Assembly: GCA_012064415.1 (NCBI GenBank)
Contig: SSNU01000051.1
Span: 164,461-228,460, forward strand
DNA length: 64,000 nt
Origin: Gyrodactylus bullatarudis
Lineage: Eukaryota > Platyhelminthes > Monogenea > Gyrodactylidea > Gyrodactylidae
Reading direction: 5' to 3'
A program made the translations under genes and the position numbers. The notes beneath the pieces are model-generated. The model saw only the letters and a program-made list of their open reading frames with translations, did no database searches and was not told the origin of the DNA. Positions 11,061-21,950 of the stretch are shown piece by piece. Position 1 is the stretch's first letter. The number at the start of each line of letters is the position of its first letter.

Positions 11061-11734
11061 GCTCATTCTTTGCTCAATAAACACCTGCTAGAAAAGCCTG
11101 AATCTTTTATTTTCAAGCAAGAAAACGAATATTTAAATAATCTCAAACTATTTTTACTCCAGCAAAATTGATAATCATTAAATATATAAACAAGGATTTG
11201 AAAATCATTTGAAATACTCTGCAGTACCTATCTTAATTGTAATTTATATTATTTCTCCCCGTGTTCAAGTATTTACCCCTTCGACTTTTCGGGAATTTCT
11301 ACCTTTGTTCTCAGATAGTTCTGAGAATAGATTTTCACATAAATAAAATCATCTGTATCTGTTTATTACGAAAATCTGTTCGAGAATTGTAGTGTTGATA
11401 GTTTTAAAAGTTGAGCTGCACTCTACTGCAGGGTAATGATTTTGAAATTAATTTTTTTAAAAGTAGCAGGTTAGTTTTAGAAAATTTCATCTTTGTCCAT
11501 ACATGATAAATGAAGGAGGTTTCTCTCTAAGGAATCAAAAAAAGGATTCAAAAACCAGTCATTTTTTTTAAATTTTCATAACTCCTTGATAAAATAAGTC
11601 ATAGTTTATTCGAGAGTTCTTAAGTTCTTCTTTTAGAAAGTGTTTCTTTTCTAGTTTGTTTAGAAGAGGACTATGGCGTGACTCATATAATATGACCCAT
11701 TGGTTCTTGAAGGGTTTTCAAAACATTCATTTAT

Positions 11735-13136
11735 TTAAACGAATTTGTGATAAACAAATTGTGCATCCAAAAGTTTAGACTCGAGAAGGACACTATAGGT
11801 CTGCATAGTTTCACACGTCTTATCAAATAGTTTTTTCCAATCCAGGAAATTTGTCATATTCGAACAGTACTCTGAGTCCTGCTTCAATTCTATATCGTAC
11901 TCGGTTAAGCTTTCATATTCTGGCTTCTCTCGGAATCCCAAATAATACAGGTCATTATTCCCATTCTTTTTCAGGCCTAAACGATAATTCCTATTGACAA
12001 TAACCGGATGGCCGACCTTTGAGAGAGTTTCATACGCTTCCCATTGTTGTTTAGTTAAACTGATAATTTGTTTGATCACGGAAAATACAAACTTTTTCTC
12101 ATCCTTTTCAAGGAGAAAGTTGAGGAACCCTTCAGACTTGACGTCCGGATGACTCTGCTCTTCGAAGAACCTTCCTTCGATCAGACTAACGGGTACCTTT
12201 GAGAAGACCTGGGTGCCAAGTCCCATGAAACCCTGTTCGTGAGCTATGTAGCTGTATGGCCAACCATTTTGAGTGAAAAAATCTTTGAATGTTAAGCCTG
12301 CTACACAGCCGGCTATCTGAGCATCAATAATTGAGATAATATCGGCATTCTTGTGATGCTTAAGGACATCTATTTTCAAGGGTTGATTTTAATTTTCATT
12401 AAAAAATAACCTAAAATCAATGCATAAATTAAGACCCTGTTTACTAAACAGTGTTTAGTTGATTTAAAAGTTATGATCCGGTGCCAGATGTCTTTAAAGA
12501 TCAAAATTTCGGTTGTAAAACTCGTTGGACACTCCTTGGAAAAATATACAAATAGACAATGTTTTCTGTTTAGCTCATGTTTCAAGATTGACATTTAGAA
12601 GTGTAAAAGAATTGAGTTCTTAAAAGTAGTTCTATGTAAGTCTACTTGTGAGCGACCGATCAAAATCAGGATTTAAAATCAATTCATCTTACGTTGTTGA
12701 GATCTTTAATTTGAAGCTTACAGAATAAAATTCGACAGCTTTTTTCGATATGCCCATCATAGGCAATGTCCGAGGCCGTTCCATTACCTGAACGACCCTT
12801 GATTTCTCCCGGGAGGTAGTTGAACTCTTCCAAATTGAAACTGACGATATTCAGGCTAACTGAATCCACATCAACTTGATATTTCTCTTCACTATCATCC
12901 TCAGTAACCTCTTCGAAATATTCATCTGGAATTTTACATTTAACTCGATATCCCTTAAGGCAAGGTAGCCAGGAATCTCCGTATTTACTTTGCTGTACAA
13001 ATTCAAGGCCCAAGACCTGACATGTCTGCTCACTCCTTTGACACTTGTTATCTAGCCAAACCTCATTATTTTTCAGGCCCAAATTTAATCCCAGCAAGAC
13101 AGCTAGAACAGCCAAGCCTTTACATGTAGAGATCAT
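11735..13136 (-). CDS. Secreted protein, possible degenerate EEP-fold hydrolase
   Basis: Proposed structure: complement(join(11735..12369,12722..13136)), 349 residues. The donor (TTCT|GTAAGC, reverse strand) and the acceptor (AAAATAG|AT) restore one frame; the intron is about 352 nt. The N-terminus is a signal peptide (MISTCKGLAVLAVLLGLNLGL), followed by a Cys-rich segment with six cysteines in about 45 residues, an acidic stretch, then LNIVSFNLEEFNYLPG. After the splice comes HHKNADIISIIDAQ, then WPYSYIAHEQGFMGLGTQVF and SKVPVSL. The order resembles the start of endonuclease/exonuclease/phosphatase (sphingomyelinase or DNase I type) domains: NiisfN, then aDIi.iqE, then G.gi.SK.Pi. The metal-binding Glu of that motif is absent (IDAQ) and no catalytic His is obvious, so any such domain is probably non-enzymatic. 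The family link is inference; the signal peptide is clear. Confidence 0.6.
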
Positions 13137-13680
13137 TTTCTTGAGTCTGAATTTCTTTCGTTAAGCGGCCTTTATAGAAAAAGTAGAAATCAATAGAGAA
13201 ATATTTGTAAAAGAAATTGATTTGGAAATCTTCTTGGTAATTAGACACAAGGAGCGTAAATATTTCTTCGAATTTTCTCGTATTGACTTAATATCATGAG
13301 ATTAGTTTTTGTAATAAATCGTTATTTATAAATAACTTTTTTCTACGCACCCTACCTAACCATGTTGGGATAAATTAGGAAATCTAATTCGTTATTTTTA
13401 GTCGAAATAATTTTATCTGGCCTTTAAAGTCTTAATTTCTGATCTTTTTTGGATTCATTTTGATTTCCCGCCTTAAATAATGACTAATGGTAAAATTTGA
13501 TTCGATTTTTGAAATCCTTACAAAAAATTAATTTCGACTCTTGATACGTCTTATTTTCTGATATCCAATGCACTGTATTTAACTTGGGTTTATGTTGGTC
13601 AACGACTATGTAGAAGAGCCGTTACATTACTCAGAAATATGAGGAGACCTACTCTAAGGTAGATTAACTGAATGTTGTCT
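13137..13680. other. Upstream flank of the secreted-protein gene
   Basis: AT-rich with no motif. A degraded trace of dispersed repeat B (TGTTGTCTTCTGGTTTATAA) is seen at about 13674-13693. Confidence 0.4.
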
Positions 13681-13689
13681 TCTGGTTTA

Positions 13690-14287
13690 TAATGGTCAGA
13701 AAAGAAGAAGAAACTTCAGAATTCCTTCTTAAATATGCAGTGGTTTCGAAAATTTCACTGACGACTAGAACCAGACTATATAGGTTGATAAAACATTGTA
13801 AACTTTTTCATGTCTGCCCCAAAATACATTAGGAGACGAGAAAGGCTATTTAACCCCATCCTATCAAATCGAATTGCACTATTTTCTCACTGAAATGCAC
13901 TGCTTCCAAAAGGACCTGTAAATGGTATAGTTTATCTTTGAATATTGAATTGAAAGCACACACATTCAGGAAAGAGCTGATTCAACAGAAATATAATAAG
14001 AAAAGCAAACAACTGACAAAAATTAACAACATTCCGAAACCAAATACCCCTTGCGTTAGCCTAACTCAAACTGTTAATATCCAGAGTTCCGCCCCAGCAA
14101 CAGGTTGAGAGTTGGCAATAACTGAAACTCAAGAGAAGTCAACAATAGTTGAAAATCAAATTACAAGCCAATCTGTAATTAGCGAGAAAAGAAAGAACGG
14201 AAAACGTCCAGTGACTAAACGAAAGAGAAGAGGTCCCACAGGCCAGCTACAAATTGATGCATTTCTGATGAGGCTTAAAGTCAAATG
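13690..14287 (+). pseudogene. Degenerate ORF, probably transposon-derived
   Basis: A plus-strand trail of coding-like sequence is interrupted by stops and frame changes. It starts MVRKEEETSEFLLKYAVVSK, then RTRLYRLIKHCKLFHVC, later FRKELIQQKYNKKSKQLTK, and ends with a basic stretch KRPVTKRKRRGPTGQLQIDA. The basic tail and short, broken frames suggest a dead ORF of a mobile element or a decayed host gene. I cannot assign a family. Confidence 0.4.
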
Positions 14288-14351
14288 AGAATCAGCTTAA
14301 CCAATAGAAGGGCACAAAAATTTCGCATTGTGATAGGATTTATATAGAGTG

Positions 14352-14370
14352 GACTCTACTCAGTAGAGTC
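14352..14370. repeat. Perfect palindrome GACTCTACT-C-AGTAGAGTC
   Basis: Nine-base arms around one central base. No neighbouring gene explains it; it lies between a decayed ORF and a dispersed repeat end. Confidence 0.6.
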
Positions 14371-15432
14371 TGAAGAGAACTGGCGAAATATAACGTTAAT
14401 ATACGTCTGTTTTATCTAACCTTCCCCATGAGTGCAGAACCTAATCATCAAGTGACTACAAACGATTTTAATAATAATTTTTATTATTCCTGTGTTACTA
14501 TCAAGTAAATTTGTTATATAATTCATAACAATGAATACACCTGGAAACATGAATTTTGGTTTGACACTTTTGAAACTCATATTAGTTTTAATTTATTTAT
14601 GACTATTCAAATAGAATTATGAAATGCAAATTCCACATTTGAGTTCGAAATTTTTATCAAGTTTACAGAAATTTCATCATTACTGGGTGAAATCTAACCT
14701 TTTGAGTTTTTATGAAAGAAATGTAATCCAAAATTTAGAAGCTTTACTTCATATGCTAAACTGCATAGCTAAATTTGAATTCTCTGTCTTATTTAATTGC
14801 ATCAAATCTTTGAAATCGAGAGCTCAAACGTTGTAAAGGTGGAAAGTTGGTGCATTTTTAAAAACTCGAAAGATGGCCCAAATATGGCCGCCTATTTTTT
14901 TGTCAGATTGAGTGTTTAGTAAAAATGGTAAATTCTCATTTTCATGTCAACCAGCTTTACTTTTATGAGATTTGAGGGAGTTAAAGATAACGTTGGTCTT
15001 TAATAGGGTTTTTGTGACCAAGGATAAATTCTCAAGTCTTTTAGTATCTCTAATTGGATTAGTATCAAAAATCTTGCCTTGGAGATAAGTCTCAGCCTTT
15101 ATTTAATTTATAAGCTAATAAAGAAACAATCCAAACATCTATGGCATGCATAGACGCGTCTTTATTGAGACTACTCAGTATACGATAGCCGAGAGTTGAA
15201 CCAGGGTCATGAACAATAAAAGTCCGACACTGGAACCAAGAACCCTACTAAAAATTAAATCAAGCATCTATAAAGCATAATAAATCAAAAAATAAATATA
15301 ATTTTCAGCGTAAAAAGAATTAGAGCTTCATAATTTGATTATATATATTATTTACATAACAAAAACACTTGAAATATAGGGGGGTGAGTGAGATGAGTTT
15401 CACTCAAAATCAGTAGAAAAAGAAAGTCTGTT
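14371..15432. other. Non-coding interval
   Basis: Contains the dispersed repeat end at 14587-14637 and AT-rich DNA. The open frame 14624-14836 starts inside that repeat and shows no family signature. AATAAATATA near 15292 lies past the KLHL20 stop on the other strand and gives no clear signal. Confidence 0.4.
14587..14637 (-). repeat. Dispersed repeat, inverted copy of 4565-4617
   Basis: The reverse complement begins GTGGAATTTGCATTTCATAA and follows the 4565 copy for about 50 bp. Confidence 0.75.
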
Positions 15433-18400
15433 TCAGCTGGTTTCTGCATCTTCGTCAAGAAGATCTTCCTCACCAATTGCGTTAATCAATTGAAAAGGTA
15501 TCTTGATGGTCACAGATCCACAACCGAGCCTTCGATAGTTGATATTTCCCTTAAAGGTCCACATATCGAGTTCTGGGTCGTATTCTTCGTATGACTTGAG
15601 GTAGGATTTCCCATCGTAGCCAGCAATGGCCAGAATTTTTTCATTATAAACTGACAGGGAAACACCACTCCTGGCTGTAGTCATTGGATTCAGTTTACGC
15701 CAGTTATCAGCACGTGGATCATAGACCTCGGCTAGATTCTCTTCAGCGTACACAGATCGACCCCCAACAGTGTAAATGTGATTCTTGAATGATGTTACCC
15801 CGAGGTGCTTCCTCGTCTCTAGCATCGGCTTCGAGGGATGCCACTTGCCTTCTCTCGGATCGAGATATTCAGCATTGACGATGGGCAAACTGTTGTCGGA
15901 GCCACCAATGGCGAATATGCGCCCATCATCAAGGGATGCAACCCCAAGGCCCAACCGGCATGAGGAAAGACTGCTCAATTTCATCCAAACATCTTTGTGA
16001 CTGTCATAGCACTCTACAATGTCTAGGCATTTATGGCCATCTTGGCCGCCGATTGCATAGATTTTGTTATTGTGTACAACTACACCGCCACTGGCTCGAC
16101 GTGTCAGCATTCTTGAACTGTTCGTATGCCAGGTATTCGTTCTGATTTCATACCTATGAAAATAATAGAGAATTATGAGTATTTATTTATTTACTATTTG
16201 AAGCTACAATTGATATTTCAATGTTTCCAAAGAGGATGGATGACCAGTAAAAGTTTAATAGGATTTCGATTAGTCAAGAAAAAGGAATCAGAATTTTCAA
16301 TGATCAAAGACCTGTCAGAAATTGCGTGTTAACTCATTGATTTCCATGACTAATTTTGAGTCTGAAACCTCCCTTCACACTTTCTAATCAATGAAAAAAT
16401 TGTAAAAAGGGGCCGGGGATTCAGAAATAACTTGATCATTTTCGTTTTCTTAACTCATAATGTCTCTTCTTGAAACTAGGAAATCTGAATACAATTTCAA
16501 TCCAAAAATAGAAGAAATATTCAACTTGAGATAAGCAAGTATGATAATTGTTGAGATTTATTCAACTGCAAATTTACTGTGCTAACCATACAATTGAGGT
16601 TAACAAGAAAGTCTTTCCGAAAAGTAATCTGTATCTAGTATCTATACAAGTGTCTATTGATTTAAAGGTTATACTACAGAGATAGCTTGTGAAAAATGAG
16701 TTCAACCTTTGAGAAGGTATTCATTCAAAGGAAATATGTATGCTAATTTATAAGTGTCTTGAAGGTATACAGCAAATCTGTAAAAATTCATGTTGATTCA
16801 AAGGCAATTGTACTGTAAAAGCCAGCCCTTGACTCTCTAATCTTGTAAGAGAAATGTAGGACGGTTAAAAAATCTTTTCATAAGATAATAGCAGAATTTT
16901 CAAAAAACATATAGCATATGAAGAAATAGTGAATATTACTTTTAAGTAAATTTTAAAAAAATATAATTCACTCAAAAAGAATATTGCGTCTTAACGTGTG
17001 ATAAAAAGTAATTTGAAGAAAATTTAAGGGATTTTGAGTTAAAAATAGTGATCTACCGTAAATTGTTGCAGAATTTTTAGTCAATCTTGTGTCAACAAAA
17101 TTTCTGATTTTTGTTCAAAATTTTTTCCATGATAAAAAACGACCCTCTTTTGCATATTTTACAAAATACATAGATCTACATATCCTTTTAGTTGGAATTT
17201 AAAATCCATGAAGGAATATTATCCAACAAAAAGCTACGATCTAAATGTTATTTTCTAACACGATGAAAGCTCGATATCAGGAATATAGCTAGTACAATAA
17301 AGTACCTGGGAAACAATTTAGTACAGAAATAGTACCAGCTATCTTTTGAATAGGATAAATTAAGCAATTTTTTCTTCAGATTATTAAAACTCAACCAGTC
17401 CCTTGTCTAGAGTACTTTTTAGAGGCCCTAATCATCATTCAATCACGGAATGAATCAAGTTAAAATATTATTATCCTAGGCTTATAATCTTCACTCAATG
17501 AGTCATAGATAATACCTTTCAAAAGTATCCAGATACGTTTGTCCATTATGGCCGCCAATGGCGAATAGTTGGTTCTCGTAAAAGACGGCCCCAACACCAC
17601 ATCTGGAACTGTTCATGGGTGATATCATTTCCCAGTTGTATTGCTGCTTCTGATTTGGCTGTTCTGATGGCGATATAACATAGTCGGTCTTGTCACAACT
17701 GGACGGCAGTGTCAATGACCTCAATAGGGACTGGCCGTTCTCTTCGCAAAACTGTGAAAAACTCTTTAGTGACATTGTCTTGTGCTGAAGGCCATGGGAC
17801 GTGTTGTGATAGGTGAAACGTTCCACTGAGGAGAGGGCGTTGCCATTCCACCATCCGCCAATGACAATCAAGACTTCTTCATCAAGGTTGAAGCGACGTG
17901 GTCTTGTCCTTGGACCCTAAGTTGAAAAAAATCCAAAACTACAATAAAATTTGGACCAATCAGAGTTTATGTGAAGAAAATCAAACAAAATACTCTTATT
18001 AAAACAACATATGCTATAATTCAATAGTTTGTTGAAATTCTTTGAAAAACTGATCATCAAAATTCTGAGATTTCAGATTCCAAAATTATGGATTGAATAG
18101 AGAGTAACTTGAACATGTTGTGTTCGGAATCTGTGAATGAATTTAAATGGTTATTGATTAAAATTTGAATGGAACATTTTGAGACAAGTTTTTTATTGAT
18201 ATGATGGTTATATAATTATGAATACAAAATAGGGGTGTATGAATAGAGGCCCCAAATTGAGGGACCACTGTAACTGAATAAATGCTCGAAAGATGGTGGA
18301 AATGTATGAATATTTAGATGTGTACCTTATTTAGATATTCTGTGTATATTTCATATTTTACAAAATTCTGCTTAATACTTTTAAAACAACCTAATGAATC

Positions 18401-21400
18401 TTTCATCAAAAGATTAAAAATGATGAAGAGTTCAACAATTAAGAAATGTAAATGTTAGGTCCCTACAGATTGATAAAGAATCTGCGTCATCACCAGGGTT
18501 TTTATATTTAAAAAAACAGAAGAATTTCAAATAGAAGCTGTGTACTCGTGAATATACGAGGTGCCTAGTAACTACTATAGTTATCTCGATAGAATCTCAC
18601 CTAGGCCAGGGTAATATTAGAGAGAGTTCTTTTACACAGACACAGATCTTGTTTAATATTACTAGAAATAATGAAGAATTTCTCGGTTGGTCCACAGATC
18701 AGTGTTGTCACCACCTGGGTTCTTATATATGTTACAGTCAATGTGGAAACTCCCCTCAGTGTATACACTGACCGTCATGGTGTACACTGATTTTGTGTGA
18801 ATACATCAATGTGGAAACTAATCTATTTCTCACCGAGGAAAAGATTTCAAGATAGAATACTTAACTATTAATTAAATTATGGAAGAATATAAGTATTATT
18901 TATTAATGCATGGTACCTAGGGTGACACAAAACATTATCCCTTCGACATTTGCATCACTTGCTTTTATAGCCTGTTAAGCATTCGCATCGAAGCATATCA
19001 TAATATCTGTTGTTTGATCCTAATTTCACTTCAGATCTTATATCGCATATGTCGCTGATATAAAAATTCCCCCAGAATACTCAACTGGCCTCTTGAAAAT
19101 AAGCTTTATATTACTCCAACTATGGTTTTTATCTAGTAAAGACTAAAGAGGTCTTTGTGAGTGATGAAATCAATCAAATTTGAAGAGTCCTTTTGAGTCA
19201 ATCTCTGGAATCTTCGAGGTCATATTTGTCCCTTCTTTGCTACTTCCTGCAGTTTGTTTAATCATCTTTATAGCTTTGGTCTTGATTTCTTGTGAGGAAC
19301 CATCGTCAAGTTAAGTTCTATAAAAAGATAATTCGAGAAGCTTGAGTTTTGACTACTCACAGAAAATACTTATTTAGTGTAATAACGAAAATATTATCCT
19401 AAAAATCCTTTTCTAGGTGAGAAATAGATTAGTTTCCACATTGATGTATTCACACAAAATCAGTGTACACATTGACGATTAATGTGTACACTCGAGTTTC
19501 CACATTGATGGTTAGTGTATACACTGAGGGGAGTTTCCCCATTGATTGTAACATATATAAATATTGAAAGATTCAATTTATCAACAGCATAATTATTACA
19601 AGGCAAGGGCTTACTTATTTTGAGCAGAAGTATTCCTTGAAAGATAAGTTCACAAGTTTTCTAATTGTTCTACTGGAGATGGAGTTGGACTACAGGTACA
19701 CATGGAAATGTATCAATTAATTTTATAGCAGTACAGATAGACCAAATACCAGTAGCTAGTCAGAAGACATGATCAACTCAGGTAGCAAGCGAACAATGTA
19801 ATATACAATCGATTAAGAGTGTGAGCAGATTCTTGAATAAATCAAACCAAATAATCTCTGTGTTCTGAGTTTGAAACATGATTAAACTGATATGGAGTAT
19901 TTAGAAGTGTGAAATACTTGCCTAGGAAGGGCCAACTATTCTTGAATATATCTGAGATAACAGAAACTTATCACTAGCTAAATTATGAAGCCAAACTTTT
20001 GAACGAATTGCAGAAACAACGAAAGGATCCATATCTAACTACTAAAAAGATTTTCCTCTTCTTCTGTTTTCCATTAGAATCTAGAATGGAAAGATGTGAA
20101 TTCAGAATGTAATTAAATATTATAGAATGTTCTATTCTCTCGGTTGGTTCAAGCCTCATGTTTAGGTGTACAAGTTTAGTTTATTCCAAGTATTATCACC
20201 AGAGTGCTACTCATTGAGTGAAAAGCATATATTGACTATAACGTTGGACCCTTGCAACCTAACCTGATGTTGTCTTCTGGCTTGTATCTTGGTCTATCTG
20301 TAGGAAAAGAAGAAAGGGGAGAGAAAGGTGTAGTATTTCTTAAAGAACAATCACTGTAATTTTTATAATCCTTATTCTTGCGAACACAAGCCAGAAGACA
20401 ACATCATGTTAGGTAGCAAGCGAACAACGTTATAGTCAATCTATGCCGAACAGCTCCCTGAAGAACTTCAAATTATGGGAAACGGGGGCATTATTACTTA
20501 CATGCATGTTATCACGTTCTTGTGGGAGTAGATGATAATTCTTTGCCTCGTCAAGGAGATTTCTACAGATTTTGTTCGACTTTATGAGGTCATCATCAGA
20601 GACCACTTTCACAAGGAACTTGGGACTCAACAGGGGCAATCTGATGAACTTCAACAGTTCGGGGAGATGCTTCTTTCTCGACAGGGTATCATGGTACACC
20701 CAGTTCATTAGGGCACGATAGACAATCTCTTCGTTCTTCACTTGGAGGTCATCGGAGGAAATTATTTCCATCAATTGCTTCACAGATAAATAGCGAAATT
20801 CTTCACTCTGAGAGATGACCTAATGATTAGTAAAATGATCAGCAATTTACGCTCTGTTTTGTTTCTTTTGGAAATATAAAGTTTTGAGAAAAAATACTTT
20901 ATAGTAGATATGAGGAACAATTTTTGAACTACAAATCTATTGAAACTTTTAACAAATAGAAGTGCTTTTATGAATAAGTTTTCCTTCTGCACAAAAAATG
21001 TTTACCCCAGGGAAAGGTAAGAAAATGTGAAGCTTATTCATGCACTTTACCCCGTTTATGTGTTACTAACTACAGGCCATATGCAGTTAACTGTACACAC
21101 ACAGAGTGTATTAAAGAAAAGGGTAACGGATAAATAAAAAGTAAGATGACACAGATTTTTAACAAACCTTAAAGTTTTTCAAGAGAAATTCCCTCCCCGA
21201 TACGAGAACCTTTTCACAGCCCCCGAGTGTATCGAGAAAGTTGACAATTCCCAAACAGTTTTGTACGTCCAGGTTGGTCCCAATAAAGCAACAACATAAT
21301 TCCTTGAGGTCGTTTATCTGGAGAAGGCAAGAAGTCATCAATAAGACCTGGACATTGTCTCTAGTGATAAAGATTTTGCCGTGGTAGATGAACTCCAGGA

Positions 21401-21833
21401 TAAGTTCAAAGGCTTTTTCGTTAATCTCCTGTAAGACAATCGTCTCTTGCTTAGACTCCTTGCATTTGCTGAGGAACATGGCCTTGAAATAGGCAGATTC
21501 TGATGCCAGAATCACACGATGACCGCGAAATGTTCGATTTCCAACTTTGAGAGTCACATCGCAGAGCTCTTTATTTGTATAGAGGAGGGATAACATTTTA
21601 AAAAAAGGATTTGCATGTCTATATGATATGAAAGAGTATTGGTCTGTGTTTATTTGATTGAGGATAGACTCAGTGAGAGCACTGTTTTCATCTAGAGGAG
21701 AGAAGCCATATGGAAAAGTGAACTGCTGGTTTGCTGTGGGATTTGAAGGACACAAATCTGAGATTGAGTTTGCAACAGTGTTATTAGTGAAATTTATCGC
21801 TGGACTGCCGGGAACATTAGAAGCGTCTATCAT
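15433..21833 (-). CDS. KLHL20: Kelch-like protein 20 (BTB-BACK-Kelch Cullin-3 adaptor)
   Basis: Proposed structure: complement(join(15433..16153,17516..17916,20502..20819,21168..21833)), 701 residues against about 609 in human. All junctions are GT/AG and in phase. A BTB domain (about residues 80-185: ELCDVTLKVGNRTFRGHRVI) binds Cullin-3; the BACK domain (about 190-310) has ISQSEEFRYLSVKQLMEII; kelch repeats fill the C-terminus. The linker LPQERDNMH-GPRTRPRRF, read across the exon 2/3 junction, matches the KLHL20-specific LLPQERPLMQGPRTRPR, and IVIGGWWNGNALSSVERF and NYRRLGCG also match, so the orthologue call is firm. Blade 1 carries an extra loop of about 55 residues (SSVERF to NWEMISPMN). 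The N-terminus is about 25 residues longer than usual. KLHL20 recruits substrates such as DAPK and PML for ubiquitination. It shares a 117-bp upstream interval with PMPCA. A large foldback element and a repeat B copy sit in intron 2. Confidence 0.93.
18725..19559. mobile_element. Foldback DNA element in KLHL20 intron
   Basis: Ends are inverted: TATATGTTACAGTCAATGTG at the left and its near-complement ATTGATTGTAACATATATAA at the right. Inside each end the blocks CTCCCCTCAGTGTATACACT, CACTGATTTTGTGTGAATAC and ATCAATGTGGAAACTAATC recur inverted, giving arms of about 115-135 bp. Short motifs TGTACAC and ATGTGGAAACT are repeated within the arms. The 580-bp centre has no protein-coding frame, so this is non-autonomous. 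Confidence 0.82.
20231..20476. mobile_element. Dispersed repeat family B, copy with both arms
   Basis: The left arm holds ATTGACTATAACGTTGG and CTGATGTTGTCTTCTGGCTT. The right arm holds the complements AGCCAGAAGACAACATCATG, CAACGTTATAGTCAATC and CCGAACAGCTCCCTGAAGAA. The right end lies just inside the intron next to the KLHL20 exon ending at 20502; reading through that exon's donor enters the repeat and soon meets a stop. Other copies: 7494-7650, 23905-24035 and a decayed one near 19755-19850. Confidence 0.75.
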
Positions 21834-21950
21834 TATAGGCTGAATTGGAATTTCATAGAAAATTTTTGGTTATTTAATGAAACGCGGTTTTTCTTTAAAT
21901 ATAATCAAACAATAATTAAGTTGTTTGTTATACTTTGCCAAATATTTGAA
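21834..21950. promoter_or_regulatory. Shared upstream interval (candidate bidirectional promoter) of KLHL20 and PMPCA
   Basis: Only 117 bp separate the ATG of KLHL20 (minus) from the ATG of PMPCA (plus). Both 5' UTRs and core promoters must lie here or overlap the first exons. No TATA box is convincing; the sequence is AT-rich with TTTGGTTATTTAATGAAACG. Confidence 0.6.

Noticed and set aside
15180..15245. TGAACCAGGGTC-like string as a tRNA arm
   Set aside because: No cloverleaf could be formed with the flanking sequence; no tRNA or rRNA gene was found in the window.
20436..20501. KLHL20 exon 2 extended to a stop at 20436
   Set aside because: A perfect donor CAT|GTAAGT at 20502/20501 joins in phase to GPRTRPRRF; the extension is repeat B sequence.
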